Below are positions 1 through 8,388 of a DNA stretch of 64,000 nucleotides, piece after piece. A program made the position numbers and the translations under genes. The notes under the pieces were generated by a model that saw only the letters and a program-made list of their open reading frames with translations, ran no database searches and was not told the DNA's origin. The DNA is from Thiocapsa roseilacustris (GTDB lineage Bacteria > Pseudomonadota > Gammaproteobacteria > Chromatiales > Chromatiaceae): contig NZ_JBBWVE010000016.1 in the NCBI RefSeq assembly GCF_041903755.1, positions 62,001 to 126,000 of the forward strand, in the 5' to 3' direction. Numbering within the stretch: the stretch's first letter is position 1; each line of letters opens with the position of its first letter.

Positions 1-732
1 CCAGCCGATCGCGATACGACCGCGCCAGCCATTGCGAAACCGCCCGATGAGCAGTCCTCCGAACATCATCCACGCGAGGACCGAAAGCACCGTCTTGTGC
101 ACGAGGTGCTGTGCGAGCATGTTTTCGAGAAAGGCGAAACCGCTCAGCAAGGCCAGCGTCAGCAGCACGAAGCCCGCCGTGATCATCTCGAAGAGCAGGC
201 TTTCCATCGTCTGAAGGGGCGGCAGGGTGCGCACGTAACCGCCCGGGTGGCGGCTGCGCAGATGGCTGTCCTGCACGGCCAACAGGATCGCCTGCACCGC
301 GGCCAGGGTCAGAAGACTGTAGGCCAGCATCGAGAGCAGGACGTGGATTTTCAGGGGCCAATCCGCACTCGGGCGCATGAAGTCGACATCGACGAACGTT
401 GCCTCCAAAACCAGGCTCAGGGCTGCGGCCGGCAAGAGCAGCAGGCCGAGGTTCTCGACCGGTTTGGTCAAGCTCGACACCAGCAGCAGGGTAATGATGG
501 TCCAGGTGGTCAGCGCTAGCGCGTTGTAGAACCCGAGGTTGAGCCCGGCGTGGCTGAAGATGCTGTCCCAGAGCAGCCAGCTGTGAAGCGCGAGGCCGAC
601 GAAAACCAGCCCGAGCACTAGCGGGCGCTGCGGTGTCCAGCCTTCGGTCTTGCGGAACAAGCGCATGCCGATCAGGGTGGCGGCGGCCGAGTAGCAGAGG
701 ATGGCGACGATGGCGACGAGGGTATGGGTCAT
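1..732 (-). CDS. ypjD: CcsA/YpjD-family cytochrome c assembly-type inner membrane protein (3' end beyond window)
   Basis: Reading the minus strand from the ATG at 730-732 gives 244 codons, open to the window edge, beginning MTHTLVAIVAILCYSAAATL. The protein is almost all membrane segments (about seven to eight), with the family's loop residues around SADWPLKIHVLLSMLAYS and a C-terminal W-x-x-x-FGG-LL-x-GR pattern. This matches the CcsA/CcmC-like YpjD family, usually about 265 residues, so roughly 20 residues are missing. It lies divergent to ffh, the same arrangement as ypjD/ffh in Escherichia coli. The family belongs to the haem-handling/cytochrome c assembly superfamily, but the exact role of YpjD is not settled. 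The gap to ffh holds a composite repeat. Confidence 0.85.
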   Translation of the reverse strand, partial: MTHTLVAIVAILCYSAAATLIGMRLFRKTEGWTPQRPLVLGLVFVGLALHSWLLWDSIFSHAGLNLGFYNALALTTWTIITLLLVSSLTKPVENLGLLLLPAAALSLVLEATFVDVDFMRPSADWPLKIHVLLSMLAYSLLTLAAVQAILLAVQDSHLRSRHPGGYVRTLPPLQTMESLLFEMITAGFVLLTLALLSGFAFLENMLAQHLVHKTVLSVLAWMMFGGLLIGRFRNGWRGRIAIGW

Positions 733-752
733 AGATGGAAACCGATGGGCCT

Positions 753-942
753 AAACCGCGCCCGGCGCGGTATGCGATGTTTTTGGATGGGATCGGCCCC
801 GGCAGACTTGACGACCGTTGGAGCCGGCGCGGTTTAAGATATTAAAAAATATATTATTTTAAACCGCGTCCCCACTAAGTGTTGTGGATTCATCAAACGT
901 CTAGCTCACTCGAAACTCAGCATCTTGCTCTGGCCGCGGTTT
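753..942. repeat. Composite inverted repeat, copy 1 (unit 753-835, linker 836-860, unit 861-942)
   Basis: Two units of 83 and 82 bp, each beginning AAACCGCG and ending CGCGGTTT, are joined by a 25-bp linker made almost only of A and T. The second unit is inverted relative to the first: its reverse complement starts AAACCGCGGCCAGAGCAAG, resembling the outer end of other copies. The left unit is nearly identical to the reverse complement of 60763-60845. It occupies most of the ypjD-ffh gap. The rest of that gap (943-1124) holds a possible -10 box TATACT at 1025-1030 with no good -35 box. Confidence 0.85.
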
Positions 943-1124
943 AAGTGGGATCGCATACAGGGCTAGCGCAAACCTGACGTCGTCGAGACGGGGCCTTGTC
1001 GTATCGCCTGCCGGTGGCCGGCATTATACTCGGAACTTTCGCGACAGGCCGGGCCGACGCCGGCCTAATTCCGAACGAGTGTCCGTGCGGGCAGCGCGGC
1101 CCGACGAGGATCGAGGTCCACCCT

Positions 1125-2513
1125 ATGTTTGAGAATCTCCAGGATCGCTTCGGCGATGTCCTGAACCATCTGCGCGGTCAGGGCCGTCTGACCGAAGAGA
1201 ACATCAAGGAGACCGTCCGCCAGGTGCGCATGGCGCTCCTGGAGGCCGACGTTGCCCTCCCGGTGGTGCGGCAGTTCGTCGAGGAGGTGCGCGAGAAGGC
1301 GCTCGGCGAGACCGTGACCCGGAGCCTGACCCCCGGCCAGGTCATGATCAAGATCGTCAACGACGAGCTGGTCAAGCTGATGGGACAGGCCAACGAGCAG
1401 TTGGATCTGACCGCACAGCCGCCGGCCGTGGTGCTGATGGCGGGCCTGCAGGGCTCGGGCAAGACGACCAGCGTCGCCAAACTCGCACGCTGGCTGCAGG
1501 AGAAGCAGGGCAAGTCGGTGATGGTCGTGAGCTGCGATGTCTACCGCCCGGCCGCCATCGAGCAGTTGAAAACGGTCGCGGCCGAGGTCGGGGCCGAGTT
1601 CTGTCCGAGCACGCCGGATCAGAACCCGATCGATATCGCCAAGCGCGCTCTCGATGCGGCGCGCAAGCACTTCAAGGATGTCCTGATCGTCGACACCGCC
1701 GGCCGGTTGCATGTCGACTCCGCCATGATGGACGAGATCAAGGCGGTTCATGCTGCGTTGAAGCCGATCGAGACCCTCTTCGTCGTGGATGCCATGACGG
1801 GTCAGGACGCGGCCAATACGGCCAAAGCCTTCGACGAGGCCCTGCCGCTCACCGGCGTCGTTTTGACCAAGACCGACGGCGATGCCCGCGGTGGTGCGGC
1901 CCTCTCGATCCGCCACATCACCGGCAAGCCGATCAAGTTCCTCGGCACCGGCGAGAAGACCACGGCACTCGAACCCTTTTATCCGGATCGTGTCGCCTCG
2001 CGCATCCTCGGAATGGGGGATGTGGTCTCCTTGGTCGAGGAGGTCCAGTCCAAGGTCGACAAGGACAAGACCGAGAAGCTGGTCAAGAAGCTCAAGAAGG
2101 GCAAGGAGTTCGACCTCGCCGACTTCAAGGAACAGCTCGATCAGATGGCCAATATGGGCGGCATGATGAGCCTGATGGACAAGCTGCCCGGAATGGGACA
2201 AATCCCCGACCACGTCAAAAACAAGGCCAGCGATAAAGAGATGGGCAAGCTGATCGCGATCATCAACTCCATGACGCCGCAGGAGCGTCGTTTCCCGGCC
2301 GTCATCAAGGGTTCGCGGAAGCGTCGCATCGCCGCGGGATCAGGCACCGAGGTGCAGGACGTGAACCGCCTGCTCAAGCAATTCGCTCAGATGCAGAAGG
2401 TATTCAAAAAAATGAAGGGCGGCGGCATGGCTAAGATGATGCGCTCCATGCAGGGGCGCATGCCCGGAGGCTTCCCGCCGGGCGGCATGCCGCCAGGTGG
2501 CTTCCCGATGTAG
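1125..2513 (+). CDS. ffh: Signal recognition particle GTPase Ffh
   Basis: Ffh binds 4.5S RNA and signal sequences on nascent chains and delivers ribosomes to FtsY at the inner membrane. The order is an N-terminal helical bundle (about 1-90), a GTPase G domain with GLQGSGKTT (107-115), DTAGR and TKTDGD motifs, and a methionine-rich M domain ending in a Gly/Pro/Met tail (GGFPPGGMPPGGFPM). I chose the ATG at 1125 (462 residues; the E. coli protein has 453) because the homology starts at MFENLQDRFG; the upstream in-frame stretch from 996 is not conserved in style. A purine-rich GAGG lies about 10 bases upstream. In many gammaproteobacteria rpsP-rimM-trmD-rplS follows directly; here those genes begin only at 62189. 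Confidence 0.97.
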   Translation: MFENLQDRFGDVLNHLRGQGRLTEENIKETVRQVRMALLEADVALPVVRQFVEEVREKALGETVTRSLTPGQVMIKIVNDELVKLMGQANEQLDLTAQPPAVVLMAGLQGSGKTTSVAKLARWLQEKQGKSVMVVSCDVYRPAAIEQLKTVAAEVGAEFCPSTPDQNPIDIAKRALDAARKHFKDVLIVDTAGRLHVDSAMMDEIKAVHAALKPIETLFVVDAMTGQDAANTAKAFDEALPLTGVVLTKTDGDARGGAALSIRHITGKPIKFLGTGEKTTALEPFYPDRVASRILGMGDVVSLVEEVQSKVDKDKTEKLVKKLKKGKEFDLADFKEQLDQMANMGGMMSLMDKLPGMGQIPDHVKNKASDKEMGKLIAIINSMTPQERRFPAVIKGSRKRRIAAGSGTEVQDVNRLLKQFAQMQKVFKKMKGGGMAKMMRSMQGRMPGGFPPGGMPPGGFPM

Positions 2514-2745
2514 CATGTCGGCGTCGGCGGTGTGGCGGTGCTGGTCGGCCCCGTCCTTCGAGATGGCTCAACCGAGCCTCGCCGGACGCCCTCGAGCCCA
2601 CCGGGGTGAATCGTGGCGCTCGCGCGCTGTTATCATCGTTGCGCTAGGGGAACAGTACGCCGAACGGGCGAAGAATGATCGAGGAAAGGGCTGGTCGGAA
2701 CAGGGTGTCCTACCAAAAAGGCATTAGAAGTTAGAACCTTGGATC

Positions 2746-2820
2746 TGGCGCTCCCTAGGGGGTTCGAACCCCTGTTACCGGCGTGAGAGGCCAGCGTCCT
2801 AACCGCTAGACGAAGGGAGC
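2746..2820 (-). tRNA. tRNA-Glu (anticodon CTC)
   Basis: On the minus strand the sequence begins GCTCCCTTCGTCTAGCGG and ends AGGGAGCGCCA. It has a 7-bp acceptor stem (GCTCCCT/AGGGAGC), a D arm, the anticodon arm CTGGC-CTCTCAC-GCCGG with anticodon CTC, and a T arm with GGTTCGAACC. CCA is encoded. The body closely resembles bacterial tRNA-Glu. It is a lone tRNA; a minus-strand T5 run (plus 2714-2718) lies about 30 bases downstream and could end transcription. Confidence 0.95.
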
Positions 2821-2844
2821 AGGTACTGCGGCGTGGAAGCGCGT

Positions 2845-2872
2845 ATTATACGCGCATCACGGCGCTCTACAA
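2845..2872 (-). promoter_or_regulatory. Sigma-70 promoter of tRNA-Glu
   Basis: The minus strand carries TTGTAG (2872-2867), a 16-base spacer and a perfect TATAAT (2850-2845), about 25 bases before the tRNA 5' end. A GC-rich discriminator follows, as is typical of stable-RNA promoters under stringent control. The -10 box sits inside an odd palindrome, GCGCGTATTATACGCGC (2839-2855). Confidence 0.75.
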
Positions 2873-2989
2873 GCCGGCTGTGACCTTCCCCTTACCAATG
2901 GCTGCAGCTTTGCGCCCCGTCGTGCTCGGCACCGGGTGTCGCCTTCATGGGTGCGGCCCTCAGCGATCAGGAATTCCTCCGAAAAGGTG

Positions 2990-4354
2990 ATGCAGGAACC
3001 TTTCCAAAACACGAGCTCGGACGCGATCGCGGCGACCCCATTGATCGTGCCTCGGCCCGAGCACGGGATCTCGCGCGCGAACATCAGCGAGAACGCACTC
3101 AAGGTGCTCTACCGTCTGAAGCAAGAGAATTTTCAAGCCCATTTGGTCGGCGGCGGCGTGCGTGACCTTTTGCTCGGTCACGAGCCGAAGGATTTCGACG
3201 TGGCGACCGACGCGACTCCCGAAGAGGTCCGGCAGGTCTTTCGCAACTGTCGTCTGATCGGGCGACGCTTTCGTTTGGCGCATGTCCATTTCGGGCGCGA
3301 GATCATCGAGGTGGCGACCTTCCGAGGGACGACGACATCTGACGGCGACGAGAACGACAGGCAGATGGAGAACGGTCGGATTCTCAGGGACAACACCTAC
3401 GGCACCATCGCCGAGGACGCTTTGCGCCGGGATTTCACGGTCAATGCGCTCTACTACAATATCGCCGATTTTTCGCTCATCGATTACGCCGACGGGCTCG
3501 AGGACATCAAGGCCGGTCGGCTGCGTCTGATCGGCGACCCGGAGCAGCGCTATCGCGAAGACCCGGTGCGGATGCTCCGGGCGGTGCGCTTCGCCTGCAA
3601 ATTGGGCTTCACGATCGAGCCGCAGACCGAGCAGCCTCTGTTCGAGCTTGCGCACCTACTCGCCGACATTGCCCCGGCGCGACTCTTCGATGAGCTGATC
3701 AAGCTCTTCCATTCGGGGTACGGCCTCGGCGTCTTCGAGAAGCTGCGACAGTACGGGCTGTTCGGGGAGCTTTTCCCGGCGACCGAGGACTGCTTGGCGC
3801 GGGAAGACCAAGGTTTCCCCCTCACCTTCGTCAGTCGGGGTTTGGCCAATACCGACAAGCGCCTGTACGAGGACAAATCCGTCACGCCGGCCTTCCTGTT
3901 CGGCGTGCTCCTCTGGGAGCCGGTCCGGCAGCGTTTCGAGGAGTATCTGGCCGGCGGGGAGGCTGCCAACGAGGCGATGTTCTTGGCGGCGAGCGAGATC
4001 TGTTCGCAGCAGCAATCGCTTGTTGCGATCCCGAAGCGATTTTCGCTGCCGATGCGCGAGATCTGGTCGATGCAGCCTCGCCTCGAACAGCGTGACGGCA
4101 AGCGTCCACAGCGCTTGGTGACGCATCCGCGGTTCCGGGCCGCCTATGACTTCCTGGTCCTGCGCGCGGAAGCCGGCGAGGCGGATCCGGAGCTGGCGGC
4201 TTGGTGGACGCGCTTCCAAGAGGCGAGCGGGCAGGAGCGCGCGAACATGACCGAAGGCGGGGCCAAACGGCGGCGGCGTCCGCGGCGGCGCAAGAGGGGA
4301 GATGCCGCGGGTCGCGGGACGGAGGCGGCGGGCGTCGTGGAAAGCGGCGGCTGA
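2990..4354 (+). CDS. pcnB: Poly(A) polymerase I
   Basis: PcnB adds 3' poly(A) tails to RNAs and marks them for decay. The class II nucleotidyltransferase signature is plain: VGGGVRDLLLG, then DFDVATDATPEEV, RNCRLIGRRFRLAHV and the conserved EVATFRG. RYREDPVRMLRAVRFA follows, which distinguishes PcnB/CCA-type enzymes, and the N-terminal ISENALKVLYRLKQ matches the PcnB side. The C terminus is a very basic tail (RRRRPRRRKRG), common in PcnB. The start is uncertain: ATG 2990 (454 residues, AAAGG just upstream) or an in-frame GTG at 2936. Pantothenate genes follow, as in E. coli, but folK, usually between them, is absent. Confidence 0.93.
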   Translation: MQEPFQNTSSDAIAATPLIVPRPEHGISRANISENALKVLYRLKQENFQAHLVGGGVRDLLLGHEPKDFDVATDATPEEVRQVFRNCRLIGRRFRLAHVHFGREIIEVATFRGTTTSDGDENDRQMENGRILRDNTYGTIAEDALRRDFTVNALYYNIADFSLIDYADGLEDIKAGRLRLIGDPEQRYREDPVRMLRAVRFACKLGFTIEPQTEQPLFELAHLLADIAPARLFDELIKLFHSGYGLGVFEKLRQYGLFGELFPATEDCLAREDQGFPLTFVSRGLANTDKRLYEDKSVTPAFLFGVLLWEPVRQRFEEYLAGGEAANEAMFLAASEICSQQQSLVAIPKRFSLPMREIWSMQPRLEQRDGKRPQRLVTHPRFRAAYDFLVLRAEAGEADPELAAWWTRFQEASGQERANMTEGGAKRRRRPRRRKRGDAAGRGTEAAGVVESGG

Positions 4355-4447
4355 TCCTTCGGTTCGGACGCGATCGAGCGCTGGGTAGCGTTGCTCGATC
4401 TCGGCCACTATCCTCGCTTCTATCGAGCCTGATCCTCGGAGTCGACC

Positions 4448-5251
4448 ATGTCTCTCGCGCCGATCTCGGTCGCCACCCTCGCCGGTATGAAGGCGAAGGG
4501 CGAGCGTATCGCTTGTCTCACCTGTTACGACGCCAGCTTCGCGCGCCTGCTCGATACGGCAGGTGTCGATCTGATGCTGGTGGGGGATTCTCTCGGAATG
4601 GTGCTCCAGGGGCACCGCACGACCGTGCCGGTCACGATCGAGCAGATGGTCTATCACGCGGCTTGTGTTGCGCGCGGACGGGGGCGGGCATTGCTGGTCG
4701 TGGATCTGCCCTTTCTCGCCTGCGCGACGTCCGAGCGCGCAATCGATGCGGCCGGGCGGCTGATGCAGGAGGGCGGGGCGGAGGTGGTGAAGCTCGAGGG
4801 CGGGGCGCCGATGCTGGAGACGGTGCGGCGTCTGACGGATCAAGGCGTGCCCGTGTGCGCCCATTTGGGACTTCTACCTCAGTCGGTGCACCGCATCGGG
4901 GGTTATCGTTTCCAAGGTCGGGACCACGCCTCGGCAGAGGCGATCCGGCACGATGCCATCGCCATGCAGGAGGCCGGCGCGAGCCTCTTGGTCTTGGAGT
5001 GTGTTCCCGAGGCGCTGGCCTCCGAGATCGCCTTGACCCTGGCCATCCCGGTTATCGGGATCGGCGCCGGGGCAGGATGCGATGGCCAGGTGCTTGTGCT
5101 CTACGACATGCTGGGACTCAATCCGGGTCGTCCGCCGAGCTTCAGCCGGAATTTCGTGACCGGGCAGGTTTCCATCGCGGATGCGGTCGCGGCCTACGTC
5201 CGAGCGGTGAAGGCGCGTGAGTTCCCCGGCCGTGATGAGATACCTTATTGA
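4448..5251 (+). CDS. panB: 3-methyl-2-oxobutanoate hydroxymethyltransferase
   Basis: PanB transfers a hydroxymethyl group from methylene-tetrahydrofolate to ketoisovalerate, the first committed step towards pantothenate and CoA in the cytosol. At 267 residues it has the usual length. Visible family blocks are LTCYDASFARLLDTAGVD near the start, LMLVGDSLGMVLQGH (Mg2+ and substrate site), VKLEGG, CAHLGLLPQSVHRIGGY and IGIGAGAGCDGQVLVLYDMLG. CGGAG lies 7 bases before the ATG. panC follows after 63 bases and panD after another 81, so panBCD probably form one transcript with pcnB just upstream. Confidence 0.97.
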   Translation: MSLAPISVATLAGMKAKGERIACLTCYDASFARLLDTAGVDLMLVGDSLGMVLQGHRTTVPVTIEQMVYHAACVARGRGRALLVVDLPFLACATSERAIDAAGRLMQEGGAEVVKLEGGAPMLETVRRLTDQGVPVCAHLGLLPQSVHRIGGYRFQGRDHASAEAIRHDAIAMQEAGASLLVLECVPEALASEIALTLAIPVIGIGAGAGCDGQVLVLYDMLGLNPGRPPSFSRNFVTGQVSIADAVAAYVRAVKAREFPGRDEIPY

Positions 5252-5314
5252 TGACGGATCGATACCGAATCCGAGCCGATCAAGCAGTGTCGGCCACTGC
5301 AGCGGGATAGGGCG

Positions 5315-6193
5315 ATGAACACGATCGAGACCCTGGTGGACTTGCGGTCGCAGGTGCGTGCTTGGCGTGCCGCCGGCGAGTGCGTGGCCTTTGTCCCGAC
5401 GATGGGGAATCTGCATGCCGGGCATCTGACCTTGGTCGCGGAGGCGCGCGCGCGCGCGCCGCGGGTGGTCGCGAGCATCTTCGTCAACCCGATGCAGTTC
5501 GGTCCCGCCGAGGATCTCGACGCCTATCCGCGGACCTTCGCGCGCGACCGGGAGCTGCTCGAGGCGGCGGGTTGTGACCTCTTGTTCGCCCCGAGTGTCG
5601 CGACCGTCTACCCGCGCGGCAGCGAGGCGCAAACGCGCGTGGAGGTGCCGGGACTCTCCGATGTCCTCTGCGGCGAGAGCCGTCCCGGACATTTTCGCGG
5701 CGTGGCGACGGTGGTGTGCAAGCTGTTCAATATGGTGCAACCCGATGTCGCACTGTTCGGCGAGAAGGATTTTCAGCAGCTCTTGGTGATCCGGCGGATG
5801 GTCGAGGACCTTGACATGCCGATCGAGATCGTCGGGGTGCCGACGGTGCGCGAGTCCGACGGGCTCGCCATGAGCTCGCGCAACGGCTACCTTTCGCCGT
5901 CGGAGCGGGCCCGCGCGCCGGCGCTGCGGCGGGTGTTGATGGCGGCTCGGGAAGCCTTGCTGGCAGGACATGCCGCGGCGTCGGTCGAACGGGAGGCCGA
6001 GGACGCTTTGCGCGAGGCCGGTTTGACCCCAGACTATGTCCAAGTGCGTGCGGCGGATGACCTACGCCCGGCAACGGAGGCCGACCGAGATCGGGTGATC
6101 CTCGTTGCCGCCTATCTCGGTCGGGCGCGTCTGATCGACAATCTCTGGGTGCAGCCGGACGCGAATGCTGCGCCGCAACAAACGCTGCGGTAG
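5315..6193 (+). CDS. panC: Pantothenate synthetase (pantoate-beta-alanine ligase)
   Basis: PanC joins pantoate and beta-alanine in an ATP-dependent step that gives pantothenate. The 292-residue protein starts MNTIETLVDLRSQVRAW and shows the nucleotidyltransferase-fold motif VPTMGNLHAGHLTLV with the HxGH-type pair (HAGH), then FVNPMQFGPAEDLDAYPRT, the GxFRGVATVV region and LFGEKDFQQL. The active-site segment RESDGLAMSSRNGYLSP (KMSKS-like) is also intact. It sits between panB and panD, so three of the main pantothenate steps are contiguous. Confidence 0.97.
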   Translation: MNTIETLVDLRSQVRAWRAAGECVAFVPTMGNLHAGHLTLVAEARARAPRVVASIFVNPMQFGPAEDLDAYPRTFARDRELLEAAGCDLLFAPSVATVYPRGSEAQTRVEVPGLSDVLCGESRPGHFRGVATVVCKLFNMVQPDVALFGEKDFQQLLVIRRMVEDLDMPIEIVGVPTVRESDGLAMSSRNGYLSPSERARAPALRRVLMAAREALLAGHAAASVEREAEDALREAGLTPDYVQVRAADDLRPATEADRDRVILVAAYLGRARLIDNLWVQPDANAAPQQTLR

Positions 6194-6274
6194 ACTACGC
6201 CGATTCTTAGATCGAGAGCGCTTCGTTCAGGTCACGAAGACGCGGCCATCCCGGCCTTTCGGAGGATTGAAGAC

Positions 6275-6655
6275 ATGCATCTGACCTTATTGAAGTGCAA
6301 GCTGCATCGGGCTTGTGTAACCCACGCGGAAGTCGATTACGAGGGCTCCTGTGCCATCGACGAGGAGCTGTTGCAGCTGGCCGGCATTCGCGAGTACGAG
6401 CAAATTCAAATCTACAACGTCACCAACGGCGAGCGGTTCACGACTTATGCCATCCGCGCCGAGCCGGGCTCGCGTATGATCTCGGTCAATGGGGCTGCGG
6501 CGCACAAGGCCGCGCCGGGCGATCGCGTGATCATCTGCGCCTATGCTGCCATGACCGAGGCCGAGGCTGATGCCCACAAGCCGGTGCTCGTCTATCTCAA
6601 CGAGCACAACCGCGTGACCCGAACCGGGGATTTCATCCCGGCGCAGGTCGCGTGA
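6275..6655 (+). CDS. panD: Aspartate 1-decarboxylase precursor
   Basis: PanD decarboxylates aspartate to beta-alanine, the second substrate of PanC. The proenzyme cleaves itself between Gly24 and Ser25 to form a pyruvoyl group; that site is visible here as YEGSCAID with Gly24-Ser25. The length of 126 residues is typical, and NVTNGERFTTYAI, AAHKAAPGDRVIICAYA and LNEHNR are family blocks. A strong GGAGGA ribosome binding site lies before the ATG. It is the last gene of the pcnB-pan cluster and converges with glgA. Confidence 0.97.
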   Translation: MHLTLLKCKLHRACVTHAEVDYEGSCAIDEELLQLAGIREYEQIQIYNVTNGERFTTYAIRAEPGSRMISVNGAAAHKAAPGDRVIICAYAAMTEAEADAHKPVLVYLNEHNRVTRTGDFIPAQVA

Positions 6656-6668
6656 TCTCGCTCAAATC

Positions 6669-6694
6669 GGCCCGACCGAGGACGACTTTTTTTT
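6669..6694 (+). terminator. Possible terminator after panD
   Basis: A short stem (TCGG-CCCGA-CCGA) is followed within about ten bases by an uninterrupted T8 run (6687-6694), between the converging panD and glgA. The stem is weak, so this is only a candidate. Confidence 0.35.
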
Positions 6695-6726
6695 AGACCT
6701 CCACCCGGTTCCGCCCGACCGGGAGG

Positions 6727-8277
6727 CTACGCCGATGCGGCGCTCGCCTGAGCCGCCTCCGCCGCGATCGCCCGCTCGGCGATCGCCTCCGCGTAAAGCC
6801 GCACATAGCTGCGTGCGCTTGCCTCCCAACTGAAGTCCTGACGCATCCCTGTCGTTGCGAGCGTACGCCACGTCTGCGGATTGTCGCGGTAGAGTTGTAG
6901 GGCCTGTCGGACGGCGTCGAGCAGGGCATCGGCGCGTGGCTCGTCGAACAGAAAGCCGGTCGCGGTGCCGTCGGCGAGCGTGTTCGGGGTCGCGTGGACG
7001 ACGGTGTCGGCCAGCCCGCCGGTGCGGTGGGCGATGGGCGGCGTCCCGTACCTCAGGCTATAGATCTGGTTGAGCCCGCAGGGCTCGAAGCGCGATGGCA
7101 TCAAGAAGGCGTCCGAGCCGGCCTCGATGCGGTGTGCACGCGACTCCTCGTACTCGATGAAGCCCCCGACCTGACGTGGATACTGGGCCGCGATGGCCAA
7201 AAGCGCCTGCTCCGTGCTGCGCTCTCCGGTCCCCTGGAAGACGACCTGGATGCGTGGGTCTTCGAGAAGCCGCGGGAGCATGGCGAGGATCAGGTCCACA
7301 CCCTTCTGCTCGACCAGGCGCCCGATATAGCCCAGGACGAAGGCGTCCTCGTTGCGCGGAAGCCCGACCTCGCGTTGGATGTCGAGCTTGTTCTCCGCCT
7401 TGAGTCCAAAGGTCTCCGGGTCATAGCATTGGAGGATATAGGGATCGGTCAGGGGATCCCAGATCCGATAATCGACTCCGTTGAGGATGCCGCTGAAGCG
7501 GCTGCCGATCTGGCGTAGAAGTCCGTCGAGCCCGAATCCGAAACGTGCCGTGCGTACCTCCGCGGCATAGCATGGGCTGACGGTGTTGACCCGATCCGAG
7601 AAGATGATTCCTCCCTTGATGAAGGACATTCTCTGATGGAACTCCAAGCCCGAGACACTCCAGAGTGCAGGCAGCAGGCCGAGGCGCTCGAAGGTCGCGC
7701 GATCGAACAGACCCTGGTAGGCGAGATTGTGGATCGTAAACACGGTTGCGGGACGTCGGGGCAGATCCTGAAAGAGCGCCGGAGCCAGTCCGGTTTGCCA
7801 GTCGTTCCCATGCAGCACATCCGGTTGCCAGTCGACTGCCGGCAGCCCGCGAGCGATCAGGGCAATGACCCGACAGAAGAGCAGGAACCGCTCGGGGTTA
7901 TCGCCCCAGTCGCGTCCGCTAAGGTCGGTGTAGGGGTTGCCTTCGCGGCAGAAGTGCTCGGGTGCGTCGACCAGATAGATCGGCAGGTCGTGATCCGGAT
8001 GCTTGCCTTCGAGAATGCGCACCTGGGTGCGACTCGTCGGGATCTTCAGCTCGCACAGCATCTTGGCGTCGCGCAACTGGCGTGCCGCGCGAGGATAAGC
8101 CGGCAGTATGAGCCGCGCGTCGTGGCCCAGGTCGCGCAATGCCGCCGGTAGACTGGCAGCGACATCGGCGAGACCGCCGGTCTTGATCAGCGGGTGAGCC
8201 TCGCTGCTCGCCATGAGGATATGCAGCGGCCGCTCCGGCGCGGTAATGTCCGGGGATAGAAGTAGCGTTGGCTCCAT
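6727..8277 (-). CDS. glgA: Glycogen synthase (ADP-glucose type)
   Basis: GlgA (GT5 family) extends alpha-1,4-glucan chains from ADP-glucose. It is 516 residues, somewhat longer than the 477 of E. coli, with a 17-residue leader and an alanine-rich C-terminal tail. The diagnostic N-terminal KTGGLADV (ADP-glucose binding) follows HILMASSEAHPLI. Other blocks are HGNDWQTGLAPALF, FTIHNLAYQG, FIKGGIIFSDRVNTVSP, LGYIGRLVEQKGVDL and, in the C-terminal Rossmann domain, MPSRFEPCGLNQIYSLRYGT with the catalytic glutamate. AGGGA precedes the start. It diverges from zwf-pgi, so storage-glucan synthesis and hexose-phosphate metabolism share one intergenic control region of about 110 bp (8278-8388). Confidence 0.96.
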   Translation of the reverse strand: MEPTLLLSPDITAPERPLHILMASSEAHPLIKTGGLADVAASLPAALRDLGHDARLILPAYPRAARQLRDAKMLCELKIPTSRTQVRILEGKHPDHDLPIYLVDAPEHFCREGNPYTDLSGRDWGDNPERFLLFCRVIALIARGLPAVDWQPDVLHGNDWQTGLAPALFQDLPRRPATVFTIHNLAYQGLFDRATFERLGLLPALWSVSGLEFHQRMSFIKGGIIFSDRVNTVSPCYAAEVRTARFGFGLDGLLRQIGSRFSGILNGVDYRIWDPLTDPYILQCYDPETFGLKAENKLDIQREVGLPRNEDAFVLGYIGRLVEQKGVDLILAMLPRLLEDPRIQVVFQGTGERSTEQALLAIAAQYPRQVGGFIEYEESRAHRIEAGSDAFLMPSRFEPCGLNQIYSLRYGTPPIAHRTGGLADTVVHATPNTLADGTATGFLFDEPRADALLDAVRQALQLYRDNPQTWRTLATTGMRQDFSWEASARSYVRLYAEAIAERAIAAEAAQASAASA

Positions 8278-8388
8278 GGAGGGTCCCTAAATCCGAGCGA
8301 AGCGGTTGCCGGCGCGGCACGCCTGGCTTGGCAACAGTATGACAGGGCTCACGTTATCACATTTGTCCGCGATCGAGGCACCAAGGCC

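Noticed and set aside
1065..2213. 382-codon open frame antisense to ffh, and similar long antisense frames opposite pgi, prkA, pyrH and others
   Set aside because: They mirror strongly conserved genes, have no domain pattern, and long antisense frames are expected at this GC content.
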